From an uncultured Eubacteriales bacterium (GTDB lineage: Bacteria; Bacillota; Clostridia; Christensenellales; Borkfalkiaceae), in the NCBI GenBank assembly GCA_900542935.1, contig UQPN01000006.1, forward strand, positions 1 to 64,000: 64,000 bases of DNA. The letters are read 5' to 3'. How positions within the stretch are numbered: the stretch's first letter is position 1; each line of letters opens with the position of its first letter. The notes under the pieces are model-generated. The model did not search any database and had not been told where the DNA came from. It saw only the letters and a program-made list of their open reading frames with translations. Below, one piece after another: positions 24,774-33,329 of the stretch. A program made the position numbers and the translations under genes.

Positions 24774-27281
24774 TCAGTCGTCGATTTTCTTCAATTCGTA
24801 GCCGGCGTCGGCAATCGCATTTTTCAGCGTTTCGTCGCTCGTTTCTTTTTCAAGCGAAACTTCGGCGATTTTCTTCTTTAAATCCACCGTAAGCACGTTT
24901 ACGCCGTCCAGCGCGTTCAATGCGTCCGTTACGTGTTTCACGCAATGCGCGCACATCATTCCTTCGATATGCAAAACCTTTTTCATTTCCGTATTCTCCT
25001 TCGGCAATGTATTTTCTTTTCCGGTTTCCGCAACGTTTTTCGCGCCCTGAAAACCGCTTTTGAATCTTGTTAAACGCAGCGCGTTTCCCACCACGAACAG
25101 CGAGCTTAAACTCATGCACGCCGACGCAATCATCGGGTTTAACGAAAGCCCCGCAAACGCAAATACGCCCGCCGCCACGGGAATCGCTATCACGTTGTAG
25201 AAAAACGCCCAGAACAGATTTTCTTTAATGTTTTTCACCGTTTTGCGGCTTAAATTCACCGCGTCCGCCACCGAGCGGATATCCCCGCTCGCCAGCACCA
25301 CGTCGGCGCTGTCAATCGCCACGTCCGTGCCGGTACCCACGGCAATGCCCACGTCCGCCTGTTTCAGCGCGGGCGAATCGTTGATGCCGTCGCCCACCAT
25401 CGCCACATAACCGCCGGCGCTCTGCACGCGCTTCACGGCGTCCGCCTTGTCTTTCGGCAGCGCTTCGGCAAACACGTCTGAAATTCCCACGCTCTCCGCA
25501 ATCGCGTGCGCTACGCGTTCGTTGTCGCCCGTTACCATCCCCACGCGGATTTTTTCTTTTTTCAGCGCGGCAATCGCCTCTTTGCTTGTTTCTTTCAGCG
25601 TATCCGCCACGGCAAACACGGCAATAAGCCCGCTTTCGCCCGCCAGAAACACGGCGGTTTTCCCTTGCTTCGAAAGCCGTTTTTCCTCTTCGAACGCAAG
25701 TTTGTTTTCCGCCTCCGTCAGAAGTTTTCTGTTGCCGAGCCGATAAATTTTTCCGCCGACTTCCGCACGCGCGCCCTTGCCCGTTTCGTACGCGTAATTT
25801 TCTGCCGCAAACGTCGGCTCGCCCGCTTTTTCCACGGCATATTCGTAAATGCAATCGGCAATCGGATGATTCGATTTTGCCTCTATCGCCGCCGCGATTC
25901 GCAAAATTCCCCGTTTTTTCTCCTCGATTCCCGATTCTACGGTAGCAACGTTTGCGCCGCCCGGAATCGCCTCGAAATCGGTGGTTTTCATATTCCCTTC
26001 CGTCAACGTCGCCGTCTTGTCCAGAAGCACGCAGTTCACTTTTTCCGCTCTCTGCAACGTCTCCGCGTTTTTAAACAATATTCCCAGCGACATCCCCTTA
26101 CCCGTCGCCGCCATCACCGCCACGGGTGTCGCCAGCCCCAAAGAACACGGGCAGGAAATCACCAGCACGCTGATCGCGTAATTCGCCGCCGCGGAAACGT
26201 CGCCCTTTACCAGCAGCCATACAAGAAACGTAACTAGCGCAATCAGAGTAACGGCAGGCACGAAAATCCCCGCAATCACGTCGGCGGTGTGCTGAATGGG
26301 CGCCTTGCTCTCGCCCGCTTCCTTCACCATACGCACGATCTGCGAAATCGTGGTATCCTTGCCCACTTTTTCCGCCCGCACGCGCATATATCCGCTTTTC
26401 ACGATGTCCGCGCCGGTTACCTGCGAACCGACTTCCGCTTCCACAGGCACGCTTTCGCCCGTTACCGCCGCGCGGTCCACAAACCCTCCGCCGCTTACCA
26501 CAACGCCGTCCACGGGAATATAATCCCCCTGCTTTACGGCAAGAATATCCCCTTCTTTCAGCGAAGAAAACGGCACCGTCTTTTCCTCGTCGTTCTCCAC
26601 GACTCGTACCGTATCGGGCATCATCCGCAGCAATTTTTCCACTTCTCTGCCCGTTTTCCCCGTCGCCGCCGATTCCAGCCATTTTCCCAGCGTAACCAGC
26701 GTCAGAATCATCGCCGCCGACTCAAAAAACAAATGTCCCGCGTGTTCTCCGCCCGTCGCGCCCATTTTTATCGCCTGATACGTCGAATACAAAAACGAAA
26801 CGCCGGAGCCGAGCGATACCAGCGTATCCATATTCGGCACTCTTTTTACCAACGCGGAAAACCCGTTCTTGAAAAATCTGAAATTCACCGCCATCGTGGC
26901 GCCAGCAAGAACAAATTGCAGAATATAATTCGCTACGGCAGGCGGTTCCGGGAACGAGAACATCCCGCCCATCGCCAGATACATCAGCGGCACCAGCAGA
27001 ATAATCGAAACGATAAACCGCTTTTTCAACGCCTCCGTCTTTCCTTTCTGCCGCTCCTCTTTCCCTTCGCGGTATTCGCCTATCCCGTATCCGAGCGCCG
27101 TTACCGCCGCAAAAATATCTTCGCGCTTCACCAGCGTTTCGTCGTACTCCACCGAAAGGCTTTCGCCGAGCAGCGATACTTCCGCCGATTTCACGCCGTT
27201 CAACTTTTTCGTAACGCGCTCCACGCCCGCGGAACACGCCGAACAGCTCATCCCCGTTACCGTAAATTTTTCTTTCGTCAT
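24774..27281 (-). CDS. copA: Copper-type P1B ATPase with two heavy-metal domains and DKTAT motif
   Basis: Predicted 835-aa membrane pump. An N-terminal HMA domain carries CSAC (residues 13-16), and a second HMA domain at the C-terminus carries MCAHC, an uncommon C-terminal placement. The metal-path motif CPC is at 377-379 and the last transmembrane segment has MSLSSLFVVGN, the Cu+-type MxxSS signature. TGES (274-277), the HP locus (SNHPIADC) and GDGINDSPAL are intact. The phosphorylation motif, invariably DKTGT in textbooks, reads DKTAT (421-425): the phospho-acceptor Asp421 remains but Gly is Ala. AAGGAGC precedes the start. It would export Cu+ using ATP. It has its own promoter and precedes arsR. 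Confidence 0.92.
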   Translation of the reverse strand: MTKEKFTVTGMSCSACSAGVERVTKKLNGVKSAEVSLLGESLSVEYDETLVKREDIFAAVTALGYGIGEYREGKEERQKGKTEALKKRFIVSIILLVPLMYLAMGGMFSFPEPPAVANYILQFVLAGATMAVNFRFFKNGFSALVKRVPNMDTLVSLGSGVSFLYSTYQAIKMGATGGEHAGHLFFESAAMILTLVTLGKWLESAATGKTGREVEKLLRMMPDTVRVVENDEEKTVPFSSLKEGDILAVKQGDYIPVDGVVVSGGGFVDRAAVTGESVPVEAEVGSQVTGADIVKSGYMRVRAEKVGKDTTISQIVRMVKEAGESKAPIQHTADVIAGIFVPAVTLIALVTFLVWLLVKGDVSAAANYAISVLVISCPCSLGLATPVAVMAATGKGMSLGILFKNAETLQRAEKVNCVLLDKTATLTEGNMKTTDFEAIPGGANVATVESGIEEKKRGILRIAAAIEAKSNHPIADCIYEYAVEKAGEPTFAAENYAYETGKGARAEVGGKIYRLGNRKLLTEAENKLAFEEEKRLSKQGKTAVFLAGESGLIAVFAVADTLKETSKEAIAALKKEKIRVGMVTGDNERVAHAIAESVGISDVFAEALPKDKADAVKRVQSAGGYVAMVGDGINDSPALKQADVGIAVGTGTDVAIDSADVVLASGDIRSVADAVNLSRKTVKNIKENLFWAFFYNVIAIPVAAGVFAFAGLSLNPMIASACMSLSSLFVVGNALRLTRFKSGFQGAKNVAETGKENTLPKENTEMKKVLHIEGMMCAHCVKHVTDALNALDGVNVLTVDLKKKIAEVSLEKETSDETLKNAIADAGYELKKIDD

Positions 27282-27319
27282 TTTACGATCGCTCCTTACC
27301 TTTTTTCATTTCGGTTTGA

Positions 27320-27349
27320 ATTATACCACCGACTTGGTAGGTTTGTCAA
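27320..27349 (-). promoter_or_regulatory. copA promoter with a dyad inside the spacer
   Basis: TTGACA (27344-27349) and TATAAT (27320-27325) are 18 bp apart. The spacer holds ACCGACTTGGTAGGT (27328-27342), a pseudo-palindrome with 5 of 7 matching pairs (ACCnAC / GTnGGT). It looks like a regulator site overlapping RNA polymerase contacts and differs from the ArsR-type repeat at 24699. The rest of 27361-27640 shows nothing recognisable. Confidence 0.78.
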
Positions 27350-27645
27350 GCAAACACACGCGGAAAAATACGCAACGCGTGATTTTTTTCGCAAAAAAAC
27401 AGACGCATTCGCCGTTTTTACCCCTCCCGGATCAAAAATCGCCGCCGCTATCTCCGCTGCAAATTTACCCGCGGCGCAAACTTTCGAATCTTTTCAGACA
27501 AGTTCGCCGAAACAAATCTATCGCCCCGCCGCAAAAGCCGCGACGGATATAAATCATATGCGACAAATCACCGGAACATACTATCCGCAGCCATGCGTTC
27601 GTACGCAAAAGTCCGCGTTGCCGAAAGAAAAAATACGAAAAGCGC

Positions 27646-27673
27646 AAAAAAGCGGGGGCATAACGCGCCCCGC
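27646..27673 (-). terminator. Terminator after rpmF
   Basis: GCGGGG (27652-27657) pairs with CCCCGC (27668-27673), and the minus strand continues into TTTTTT. It closes the yceD-rpmF unit. Confidence 0.72.
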
Positions 27674-27703
27674 CGGATTGCAGAAACCGAATACAAATAA
27701 AAC

Positions 27704-27889
27704 TTACTTTGCTTCTTTCTGAGCTACAACTTCTTTGCCGTCGTAGTAGCCGCAATTCTTGCACACTCTGTGCGCTTCCGTCAGTTCGTGGCAATGAGGG
27801 CATTCCACAAGGGTAGCCGCCGTTGCTTTATAGTTTGCAAAACGCTTGTTGGTTCTGCTTTTGGATTGTTTACTTTTAGGTACTGCCAT
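27704..27889 (-). CDS. rpmF: Large ribosomal subunit protein bL32
   Basis: Predicted 61-aa basic protein beginning MAVPKSKQSKSRTNKR, the invariant bL32 start after Met removal. A zinc ribbon is present (CPHC and CKNC), so this is the zinc-binding form. It is a structural part of the 50S subunit. The gene follows yceD by 41 nt, the usual pairing in bacteria, and ends at a clear terminator. Confidence 0.97.
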   Translation of the reverse strand: MAVPKSKQSKSRTNKRFANYKATAATLVECPHCHELTEAHRVCKNCGYYDGKEVVAQKEAK

Positions 27890-27930
27890 TTTAACACCTC
27901 ATTTAATCTTTTTCGTAATTTTCCGTCGTT

Positions 27931-28380
27931 TTAATCAGCCTTTTCAACGCCTTCGTCGTCCGATATCAAAGCTTCCGTGCCGTCGGGCACGCCTTTGCAA
28001 CCGTCCCCGCAGGAAAGGGCTCCGGGCATTCCGAACACAATCGTATCCTTGAAAAGTTCGCTCAGGTCGATTTTATTCCCGTCGTACGCGTAATCCTCGC
28101 CGTTATCCTCGGTAAGATACACCGCGTCCACACAGCTCTTCACGTCTGTCGCCGTTTCTTTCAGGCATCTCGAACACAGCCCTTTCAGCCGATACGAAAC
28201 GTCGCCTTTCACTTCCACCGCGCCGTCCTCGAAAATTTCGTACGAAATCCTCGCCACGGCGTTTCCGTCAAAAGAAACGTAAGGAATATCGATCAGCGCC
28301 GCCTCAGGCTCAAACGTAAATTCCGCCGTCCCGGTATACTCTTTCAACCCGTTAAGTTTTTTTACGTCAAGTATCATCAT
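27931..28380 (-). CDS. yceD: YceD/DUF177 protein
   Basis: Predicted 149-aa protein of the DUF177 family, linked to 23S rRNA accumulation and almost always encoded before rpmF, as here. Conserved pieces are GLCSRCLKE near residue 70 and the C-terminal GALSCGDGCKGVPDG, probable metal ligands. There is no Shine-Dalgarno before the double ATG at 28380/28377; the consensus promoter lies so close that the mRNA would have only about 10 untranslated bases. Confidence 0.88.
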   Translation of the reverse strand: MMILDVKKLNGLKEYTGTAEFTFEPEAALIDIPYVSFDGNAVARISYEIFEDGAVEVKGDVSYRLKGLCSRCLKETATDVKSCVDAVYLTEDNGEDYAYDGNKIDLSELFKDTIVFGMPGALSCGDGCKGVPDGTEALISDDEGVEKAD

Positions 28381-28395
28381 AAAGCCGACTTTAAA

Positions 28396-28424
28396 ATTAT
28401 AGTATATTTATCGCCGTTTGTCAA
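28396..28424 (-). promoter_or_regulatory. Consensus promoter of yceD-rpmF
   Basis: TTGACA (28419-28424), 17 bp, TATAAT (28396-28401): both boxes match consensus perfectly. The -10 box ends 15 nt before the yceD ATG at 28380, implying a very short leader. Confidence 0.88.
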
Positions 28425-28531
28425 TGCTTTTTCGCTGGTTTTTCCTTTCTTTTTCAAAGAAATCGCACGAAATTACGGTATTTCTTCGCCGTTTCCGTAA
28501 TTTTCCGCCAAAAGCATTCCGATCGACAGCT

Positions 28532-29725
28532 TTACACCAGCGCCAGCGTTTCCCGCGCAATCACAAGTTCTTCGTTGGTAGGAATAATCAGCACGCGCAC
28601 TTTCGAATTTTTACCCGTAATATCGCGGATGCTTCCGTCGTTTTTCAGAAGATTTTTCTCTTCGTCGATTTCCAGTCCGAGATACTGCATATCCTTGCAA
28701 ATCGCGCTGCGCACCGAAGGCGTGTTTTCCCCTACGCCCGCCGTGAACACAAGGCAATCCAGCCCGTTCATCGCCGCCGCGTATGCGCCCACATATTTTT
28801 TGCAGGCATACGAGAACATATCCAGAGCCAGTTTCGAACGCTTATCGCCCGCCTCTTCGCGCGAAGTCAGATCGCGGAAGTCGCTGTAACCGCCCGAAAT
28901 TCCTTTCATGCCGCATTCCTTATTCAGGTACGTAAGCATTTCGGTAACGTTCATACCCTCTTTTCTTGCGATATATTCCGCCGCCGCGTAATCGATATCG
29001 CCGCTGCGCGTTCCCATCGGCACGCCGGCAAGCGGAGTGAATCCCATCGAAGTATCGATGCACTTTCCGCCTTTCACCGCCGTAATCGAAGAACCGTTTC
29101 CGAGATGGCACGTAACGATTTTCATATCTTTGATGTTCTTTCCCACATACTTCGCCGCTTCCTGCGAAACAAACTTGTGGCTGGTGCCGTGCGCGCCGTA
29201 ACGGCGGATTTTGTACTTTTCGTAATGTTCGTACTTCACCGCATACATATACGCGTATTCCGGCATCGTGAAATGGAATCCCGTATCGAACACCAGAACC
29301 ATCGGGGTTTTCGGCATTGCCGCGCGGCATGCGTTCACGCCCACAATCGCCGCGGGGTTATGAAGCGGCGCAAGGTCTTTGATTTCTTCCATCTTCACCA
29401 TCGCGTCATCGGTAACCGGCGTAGGCTGCTTGAACGCTTCGCCGGAAGCAACCACGCGGTGTCCCACCGCGCCGATTTCGTTCATCGAAGAAATCACGCC
29501 GATTTTCTTATCGGTAAGCGCGTCGAGAACGATTTTCACCGCCACGTTGTGGTTTTCCATCGGAATTTCTCTTTCGGTGGTTTCGCCTTTCGCCTTATGA
29601 ATCAGCTTGGAATGGTCGATGCCGATTCTTTCGCAGTTGCCTTTCGCAAGCACGCTTTCCGTTTCCATATCGATCAGCTGATACTTCAAAGAAGAGCTGC
29701 CCGAATTGATGACTAAAATTTTCAT
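28532..29725 (-). CDS. ackA: Acetate kinase
   Basis: Predicted 397-aa enzyme making ATP and acetate from acetyl phosphate. Family signatures are intact: N-terminal VINSGSSSLKYQLID, the second signature GHRVVASGEAFKQPT, CHLGNGSSITAVKGGK and FTAGVGENTPSVR. Length is normal. It follows pta with 27 nt between them, so the two form a substrate-level phosphorylation operon for acetate fermentation. Confidence 0.97.
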   Translation of the reverse strand: MKILVINSGSSSLKYQLIDMETESVLAKGNCERIGIDHSKLIHKAKGETTEREIPMENHNVAVKIVLDALTDKKIGVISSMNEIGAVGHRVVASGEAFKQPTPVTDDAMVKMEEIKDLAPLHNPAAIVGVNACRAAMPKTPMVLVFDTGFHFTMPEYAYMYAVKYEHYEKYKIRRYGAHGTSHKFVSQEAAKYVGKNIKDMKIVTCHLGNGSSITAVKGGKCIDTSMGFTPLAGVPMGTRSGDIDYAAAEYIARKEGMNVTEMLTYLNKECGMKGISGGYSDFRDLTSREEAGDKRSKLALDMFSYACKKYVGAYAAAMNGLDCLVFTAGVGENTPSVRSAICKDMQYLGLEIDEEKNLLKNDGSIRDITGKNSKVRVLIIPTNEELVIARETLALV

Positions 29726-29752
29726 GTTATACCTCTTCGCGTAAGTTTTCTC

Positions 29753-30751
29753 TTAAAGCTGCGTCTGAAGCGCGGTAATCGCCACCGCCGCCACGATGTC
29801 CTCGGATTTGCACCCGCGGGAAAGATCGTTCAGAGGTTTCGCGAATCCTTGGCAGATAGGTCCTACCGCCATGAATCCGCCGAGGCGTTCCGCAATTTTG
29901 TAGCCGATATTGCCCGCCTGCAGGTCGGGAAAAATAAACACGTTGGCCTTGCCCGCCACGTCGGAACCGGGCGCTTTGAGCGCCGCCACCGAGGGAACGA
30001 TCGCCGCGTCGAACTGCAATTCGCCGTCCAGTTTTAAATCGGGTGCTTTTTCTTTGGCGATTTTCGCGGCTTCCGCCACAAGCGTAACGTTATCGTGCTT
30101 GGCGCTTCCTTTCGTGGAGAAGGAAAGCATCGCCACTTTCGGGTCGATTCCCGCAATCGCCTTCGCGGAATTTGCCGTAGCGATCGCGCAGTCCGCAAGC
30201 CCTTCGGAAGTATACGTGGGGTTGAGTCCGCAATCGGCAAACACCACCAGTCCGTCCGGGCAGTACTGATTCCCCTGCGGAGGGCAGATCATAAGGTTAA
30301 ACGAGGAAACCGAAGAAACGCCGGGCGCCGTTTTGATAATCTGAAGTCCGGGGCGCAGCGTGTTCGCCGTGGAATGGCACGCGCCGGAAACAAGTCCGTC
30401 CACGTCGCCTTCTTTCAGCATCATCGCGCCGAAATACGTGCCGTCTTTCAGAAGTTTTTCCGCCTGATCGGGCGTCATTCCTTTGGAAGCGCGCAATTCG
30501 CAAAGGCGCGCGTTGTAAGCGGCAAGTTTATCGGAAGTCAACGGATTTACGATGGTAACGCCCGTAAGATCCGCGTCGGGGTTTGCCTTTTTAATCTCTT
30601 CCTCGTTGCCGAGAAGCACGATTTTCGCAATTCCCTCTTTCGTCGCGTCCGCCGCGGCTTTCACCACGCGGGGATCTTCGCCCTCGCAAAGCACGATGGT
30701 CTTTTTCAGGGCTTTCGCTTTTTCTTTAATCTGTTCGAGTACGTTTTTCAT
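29753..30751 (-). CDS. pta: Phosphate acetyltransferase
   Basis: Predicted 332-aa short-form enzyme converting acetyl-CoA and phosphate to acetyl phosphate. Recognisable segments are VLCEGEDPRVVKAA at the start, YFGAMMLKEGDVDGLVSGA in the middle and MLSFSTKGSAKHDNV, with NVFIFPDLQAGNIGYK near the end. No N-terminal DRTGG regulatory domain is present, as is common in Clostridia. It is transcribed ahead of ackA. Confidence 0.96.
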   Translation of the reverse strand: MKNVLEQIKEKAKALKKTIVLCEGEDPRVVKAAADATKEGIAKIVLLGNEEEIKKANPDADLTGVTIVNPLTSDKLAAYNARLCELRASKGMTPDQAEKLLKDGTYFGAMMLKEGDVDGLVSGACHSTANTLRPGLQIIKTAPGVSSVSSFNLMICPPQGNQYCPDGLVVFADCGLNPTYTSEGLADCAIATANSAKAIAGIDPKVAMLSFSTKGSAKHDNVTLVAEAAKIAKEKAPDLKLDGELQFDAAIVPSVAALKAPGSDVAGKANVFIFPDLQAGNIGYKIAERLGGFMAVGPICQGFAKPLNDLSRGCKSEDIVAAVAITALQTQL

Positions 30752-30846
30752 TGAAAATTATCTCCCGTAAACGCTTTATTTTTTTTACGATTTGTTGTAT
30801 AATCGTTGCATGAAGCGCAAAACGCGCTTTTACGCGCAACAAAAAT

Positions 30847-30875
30847 ATTATAACACAATCCAAAACGAAAGTAAA
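30847..30875 (-). promoter_or_regulatory. pta-ackA promoter
   Basis: TTTACT (30870-30875), 17 bp, TATAAT (30847-30852) on the minus strand; leader of about 90 nt before pta. Confidence 0.7.
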
Positions 30876-30930
30876 GAAAAAAAACGCCGAAATCGGCTTG
30901 AATTTAAAAATTCCGTCCCGGAGAACTCCT

Positions 30931-32097
30931 ATGAAAATATGCGGCGTCATCTGCGAATACAACCCTTTCCACCTCGGACACGAATATCAGCTGCGCGAAG
31001 CGAAAAAGCGTTCGGGCGCCGACGCCGTCGTCTGCGTGATGAGCGGATGCTTCACCCAGCGCGGCGAAGCGGCTGTTCTGCCCCCCGTCCTCCGCGCAAA
31101 ACATGCGGTACTATGCGGAGCGGACGCGGTCATCGCCCTGCCCGTCGTTTTTACGGCGGCTTCCGCGGAAATTTTCGCGCGCGGCGCGATTCGACTGCTT
31201 TGTTCGCTTCCGGGGTTTGATTGTCTTTCGTTCGGCGCGGAACACGCGGACGGCGATTTTTATGCCGCGGCGGAAATTTTAAACGACGAGCGGGCCTATA
31301 TAGAAAAGACGAAGGAATTTTTAAGCCGCGGTTTTTCGTTCGCGGCGGCGCGCGCCGAATCGCTGAAAGACACGGCGGCTTTTCCCCTTTTATCCTCGCC
31401 GAACGATATTTTGGGCTTGGAATACGCGCGCGCGCTTTTAAAAGAACACCGCAAAAAAAACGTAACGCTTTTGCCCGTTCGGCGGCTCGGCGATTATAAA
31501 AAACAAACGCTTGCAACAAACGGCGCGGCGGAATATTCTTCCGCTTCGTCTATCCGCCTTGCGATGGAAAAAGGCGATTTTGCCGCCCTTTCTTCCGAAT
31601 TGCCCGCCTGCGTTTCCGCGGATATTCAAAGCGCGGGAATCGCCGCGGAAAAGCTGAAAACGGCGGAAAGAATCGCCGTGCTGAAAACGCGGAAAAACGA
31701 ACTTGCGCTGACGGCGGATATTTCCGAGGGGCTGGAAAACGCCCTGAAAAGAGCCGCGCGGCAACCCGAAGACATCGTAACGCAACTCACATCGAAGCGT
31801 TACACGGCTTCCCGCATCAACCGGATTCTGCTGCAAAATCTGCTGGATATCCGCAAAGATCTGCTTGCAGACTGTCTTTCCGCGCCGCTGTACGTTCAGC
31901 CGCTTGCCATCGGAAAAGAACGGAAAGATTTGCTTTCCGTTCTTTCCGGGGGGGAGTTTCCCTGCGTGATGAGATACGCCGACGAACAAAAACTGACGGG
32001 TACGGCGCGGCGCTGTTTTCAGGCGGACAAACTGGCGGAAAATATTTATTCCGCCGTAACGGGATTTTACGGCGGAACAAAAAACGTTTTTTATTGA
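30931..32097 (+). CDS. tmcAL: tRNA(Met) cytidine acetate ligase
   Basis: Predicted 388-aa nucleotidyltransferase (formerly DUF795/YlbM). The N-terminus has ICEYNPFHLGHEYQL, with the HxGH adenylylation motif; the motif SCxF-like MSGCFTQRGEAAVL follows, and SSASIRLAM lies near residue 205. It activates acetate with ATP to form N4-acetylcytidine at the wobble base of elongator tRNA-Met. The start at 30931 is chosen by the GGAG site 8-9 nt upstream and family alignment. Proximity to pta-ackA may reflect shared use of acetate, though this is inference. Confidence 0.9.
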   Translation: MKICGVICEYNPFHLGHEYQLREAKKRSGADAVVCVMSGCFTQRGEAAVLPPVLRAKHAVLCGADAVIALPVVFTAASAEIFARGAIRLLCSLPGFDCLSFGAEHADGDFYAAAEILNDERAYIEKTKEFLSRGFSFAAARAESLKDTAAFPLLSSPNDILGLEYARALLKEHRKKNVTLLPVRRLGDYKKQTLATNGAAEYSSASSIRLAMEKGDFAALSSELPACVSADIQSAGIAAEKLKTAERIAVLKTRKNELALTADISEGLENALKRAARQPEDIVTQLTSKRYTASRINRILLQNLLDIRKDLLADCLSAPLYVQPLAIGKERKDLLSVLSGGEFPCVMRYADEQKLTGTARRCFQADKLAENIYSAVTGFYGGTKNVFY

Positions 32098-32146
32098 AAA
32101 TAAATCGATTTTTTATTAGCGGCGCGGAACGTTCCGCGCCCGTTTT

Positions 32147-33124
32147 TTACGCTTTCACTTCGTTTGGCGCGGAACCGTCTTTAAAATACGCGCTTAAATT
32201 TTCGCACGTGGTTACGGCAATGTTTTCGAGGGCTTCGTTCGTGAGATACGCCTGATGCGAAGTTACCAGCACGTTCGGCATGGAAATCAGCCGCGCCAGC
32301 GTATCGTCTTCTAAAATATGCCCCGAAATATCGCGGAAGAACACGTCCCCTTCTTCCTCGTATACGTCAAGACAGGCGGCGCCCACCTTTCTTTCTTTGA
32401 TGCCCTGCAAAAGCGCTTCGGCGTCGATTAAGCCGCCGCGCGAGGTATTTACGATCACCACGCCTTTTTTCATTTCGGAAATCGTCTTTTCGTTGATCAT
32501 ATGATGTGTTTCTTCCGTCAGAGGGCAATGCAGCGAAATCACGTCGCTTTTTTGCATCAATTCTTCCAGAGGCACGTAATAATCTTCTTTGCCGGGGAAT
32601 TTATCGTAAGCGAGAATTTTCATGCCGAAGCCTTTGCAGATATCGATGAACACTCTGCCGATTTTGCCCGTGCCCACTACGCCCACGGTTTTTCCGTGCA
32701 AATCGAACCCGCACAAACGGTTCAGGCTGAAATTGAAATCGCGCGTACGGATATACGCCTTATGCGTACGGCGCACGGAGGTTAAAAGCATCGCCATCGC
32801 GTGTTCCGCCACGGCGTACGGAGAATACGCGGGAACGCGCATTACGGTGAGCCTGCCTTTCGCATGCTTTAAATCCACATTATTGAAGCCTGCGCAACGA
32901 AGCGCCGCCACGGGAATTTTCAACTCGTTGAGTTTATCGATGACGGGCGCGCCGAGATCGTCGTTCACGAAAACGCAAACGCCGTCGCAGCCTCTGGCAA
33001 GGTCGGCGGTGTCTTCGGAAAGTTTCGTTTCGAAATATTTGAATTTGAATCCGTATTTTTCCGCGCAATTTTCAAAGGACGGTTTATCGTATTCTTTCGC
33101 GTCGAAAAAAGCTATTTTTTTCAT
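32147..33124 (-). CDS. ldhA: D-2-hydroxyacid dehydrogenase, probable D-lactate dehydrogenase
   Basis: Predicted 325-aa NAD-dependent enzyme. The NAD fold shows VGVVGTGKIGRVFIDICKGFG near residue 150; catalytic residues lie in NTSRGGLIDAEALL (Arg), a Glu in the LDVYEEE region and His in SHQAYLT. The fermentative LdhA clan has this length and the DVYEEE segment. AAGGAG precedes the start at 33124; the longer in-frame reading has no such site. It would reduce pyruvate to D-lactate and reoxidise NADH. It converges with tmcAL and has no visible partner genes. Confidence 0.9.
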   Translation of the reverse strand: MKKIAFFDAKEYDKPSFENCAEKYGFKFKYFETKLSEDTADLARGCDGVCVFVNDDLGAPVIDKLNELKIPVAALRCAGFNNVDLKHAKGRLTVMRVPAYSPYAVAEHAMAMLLTSVRRTHKAYIRTRDFNFSLNRLCGFDLHGKTVGVVGTGKIGRVFIDICKGFGMKILAYDKFPGKEDYYVPLEELMQKSDVISLHCPLTEETHHMINEKTISEMKKGVVIVNTSRGGLIDAEALLQGIKERKVGAACLDVYEEEGDVFFRDISGHILEDDTLARLISMPNVLVTSHQAYLTNEALENIAVTTCENLSAYFKDGSAPNEVKA

Positions 33125-33329
33125 AAAAATCTCCTTAAAAAATATGATTTTTGCAGTGTTTTTTGCGTATTTTTTGCGGTTTTCATAGTCAATATACCCG
33201 TTTTTCGCCTGTTTTACACGCTTTTTCATACGTTTTTAAGCATTATTTATATGTATTTTCGCAATTTTTACCCGTATTTCCGGGCTTTTTACTCATAAAA
33301 TCGCACAAAAAAACAGATACTATCGGGCG

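Noticed and set aside
26289..27722. A 477-codon plus-strand open frame opposite copA
   Set aside because: It is antisense to a clearly conserved P-type ATPase and crosses its promoter; composition is typical of a reverse-frame shadow.
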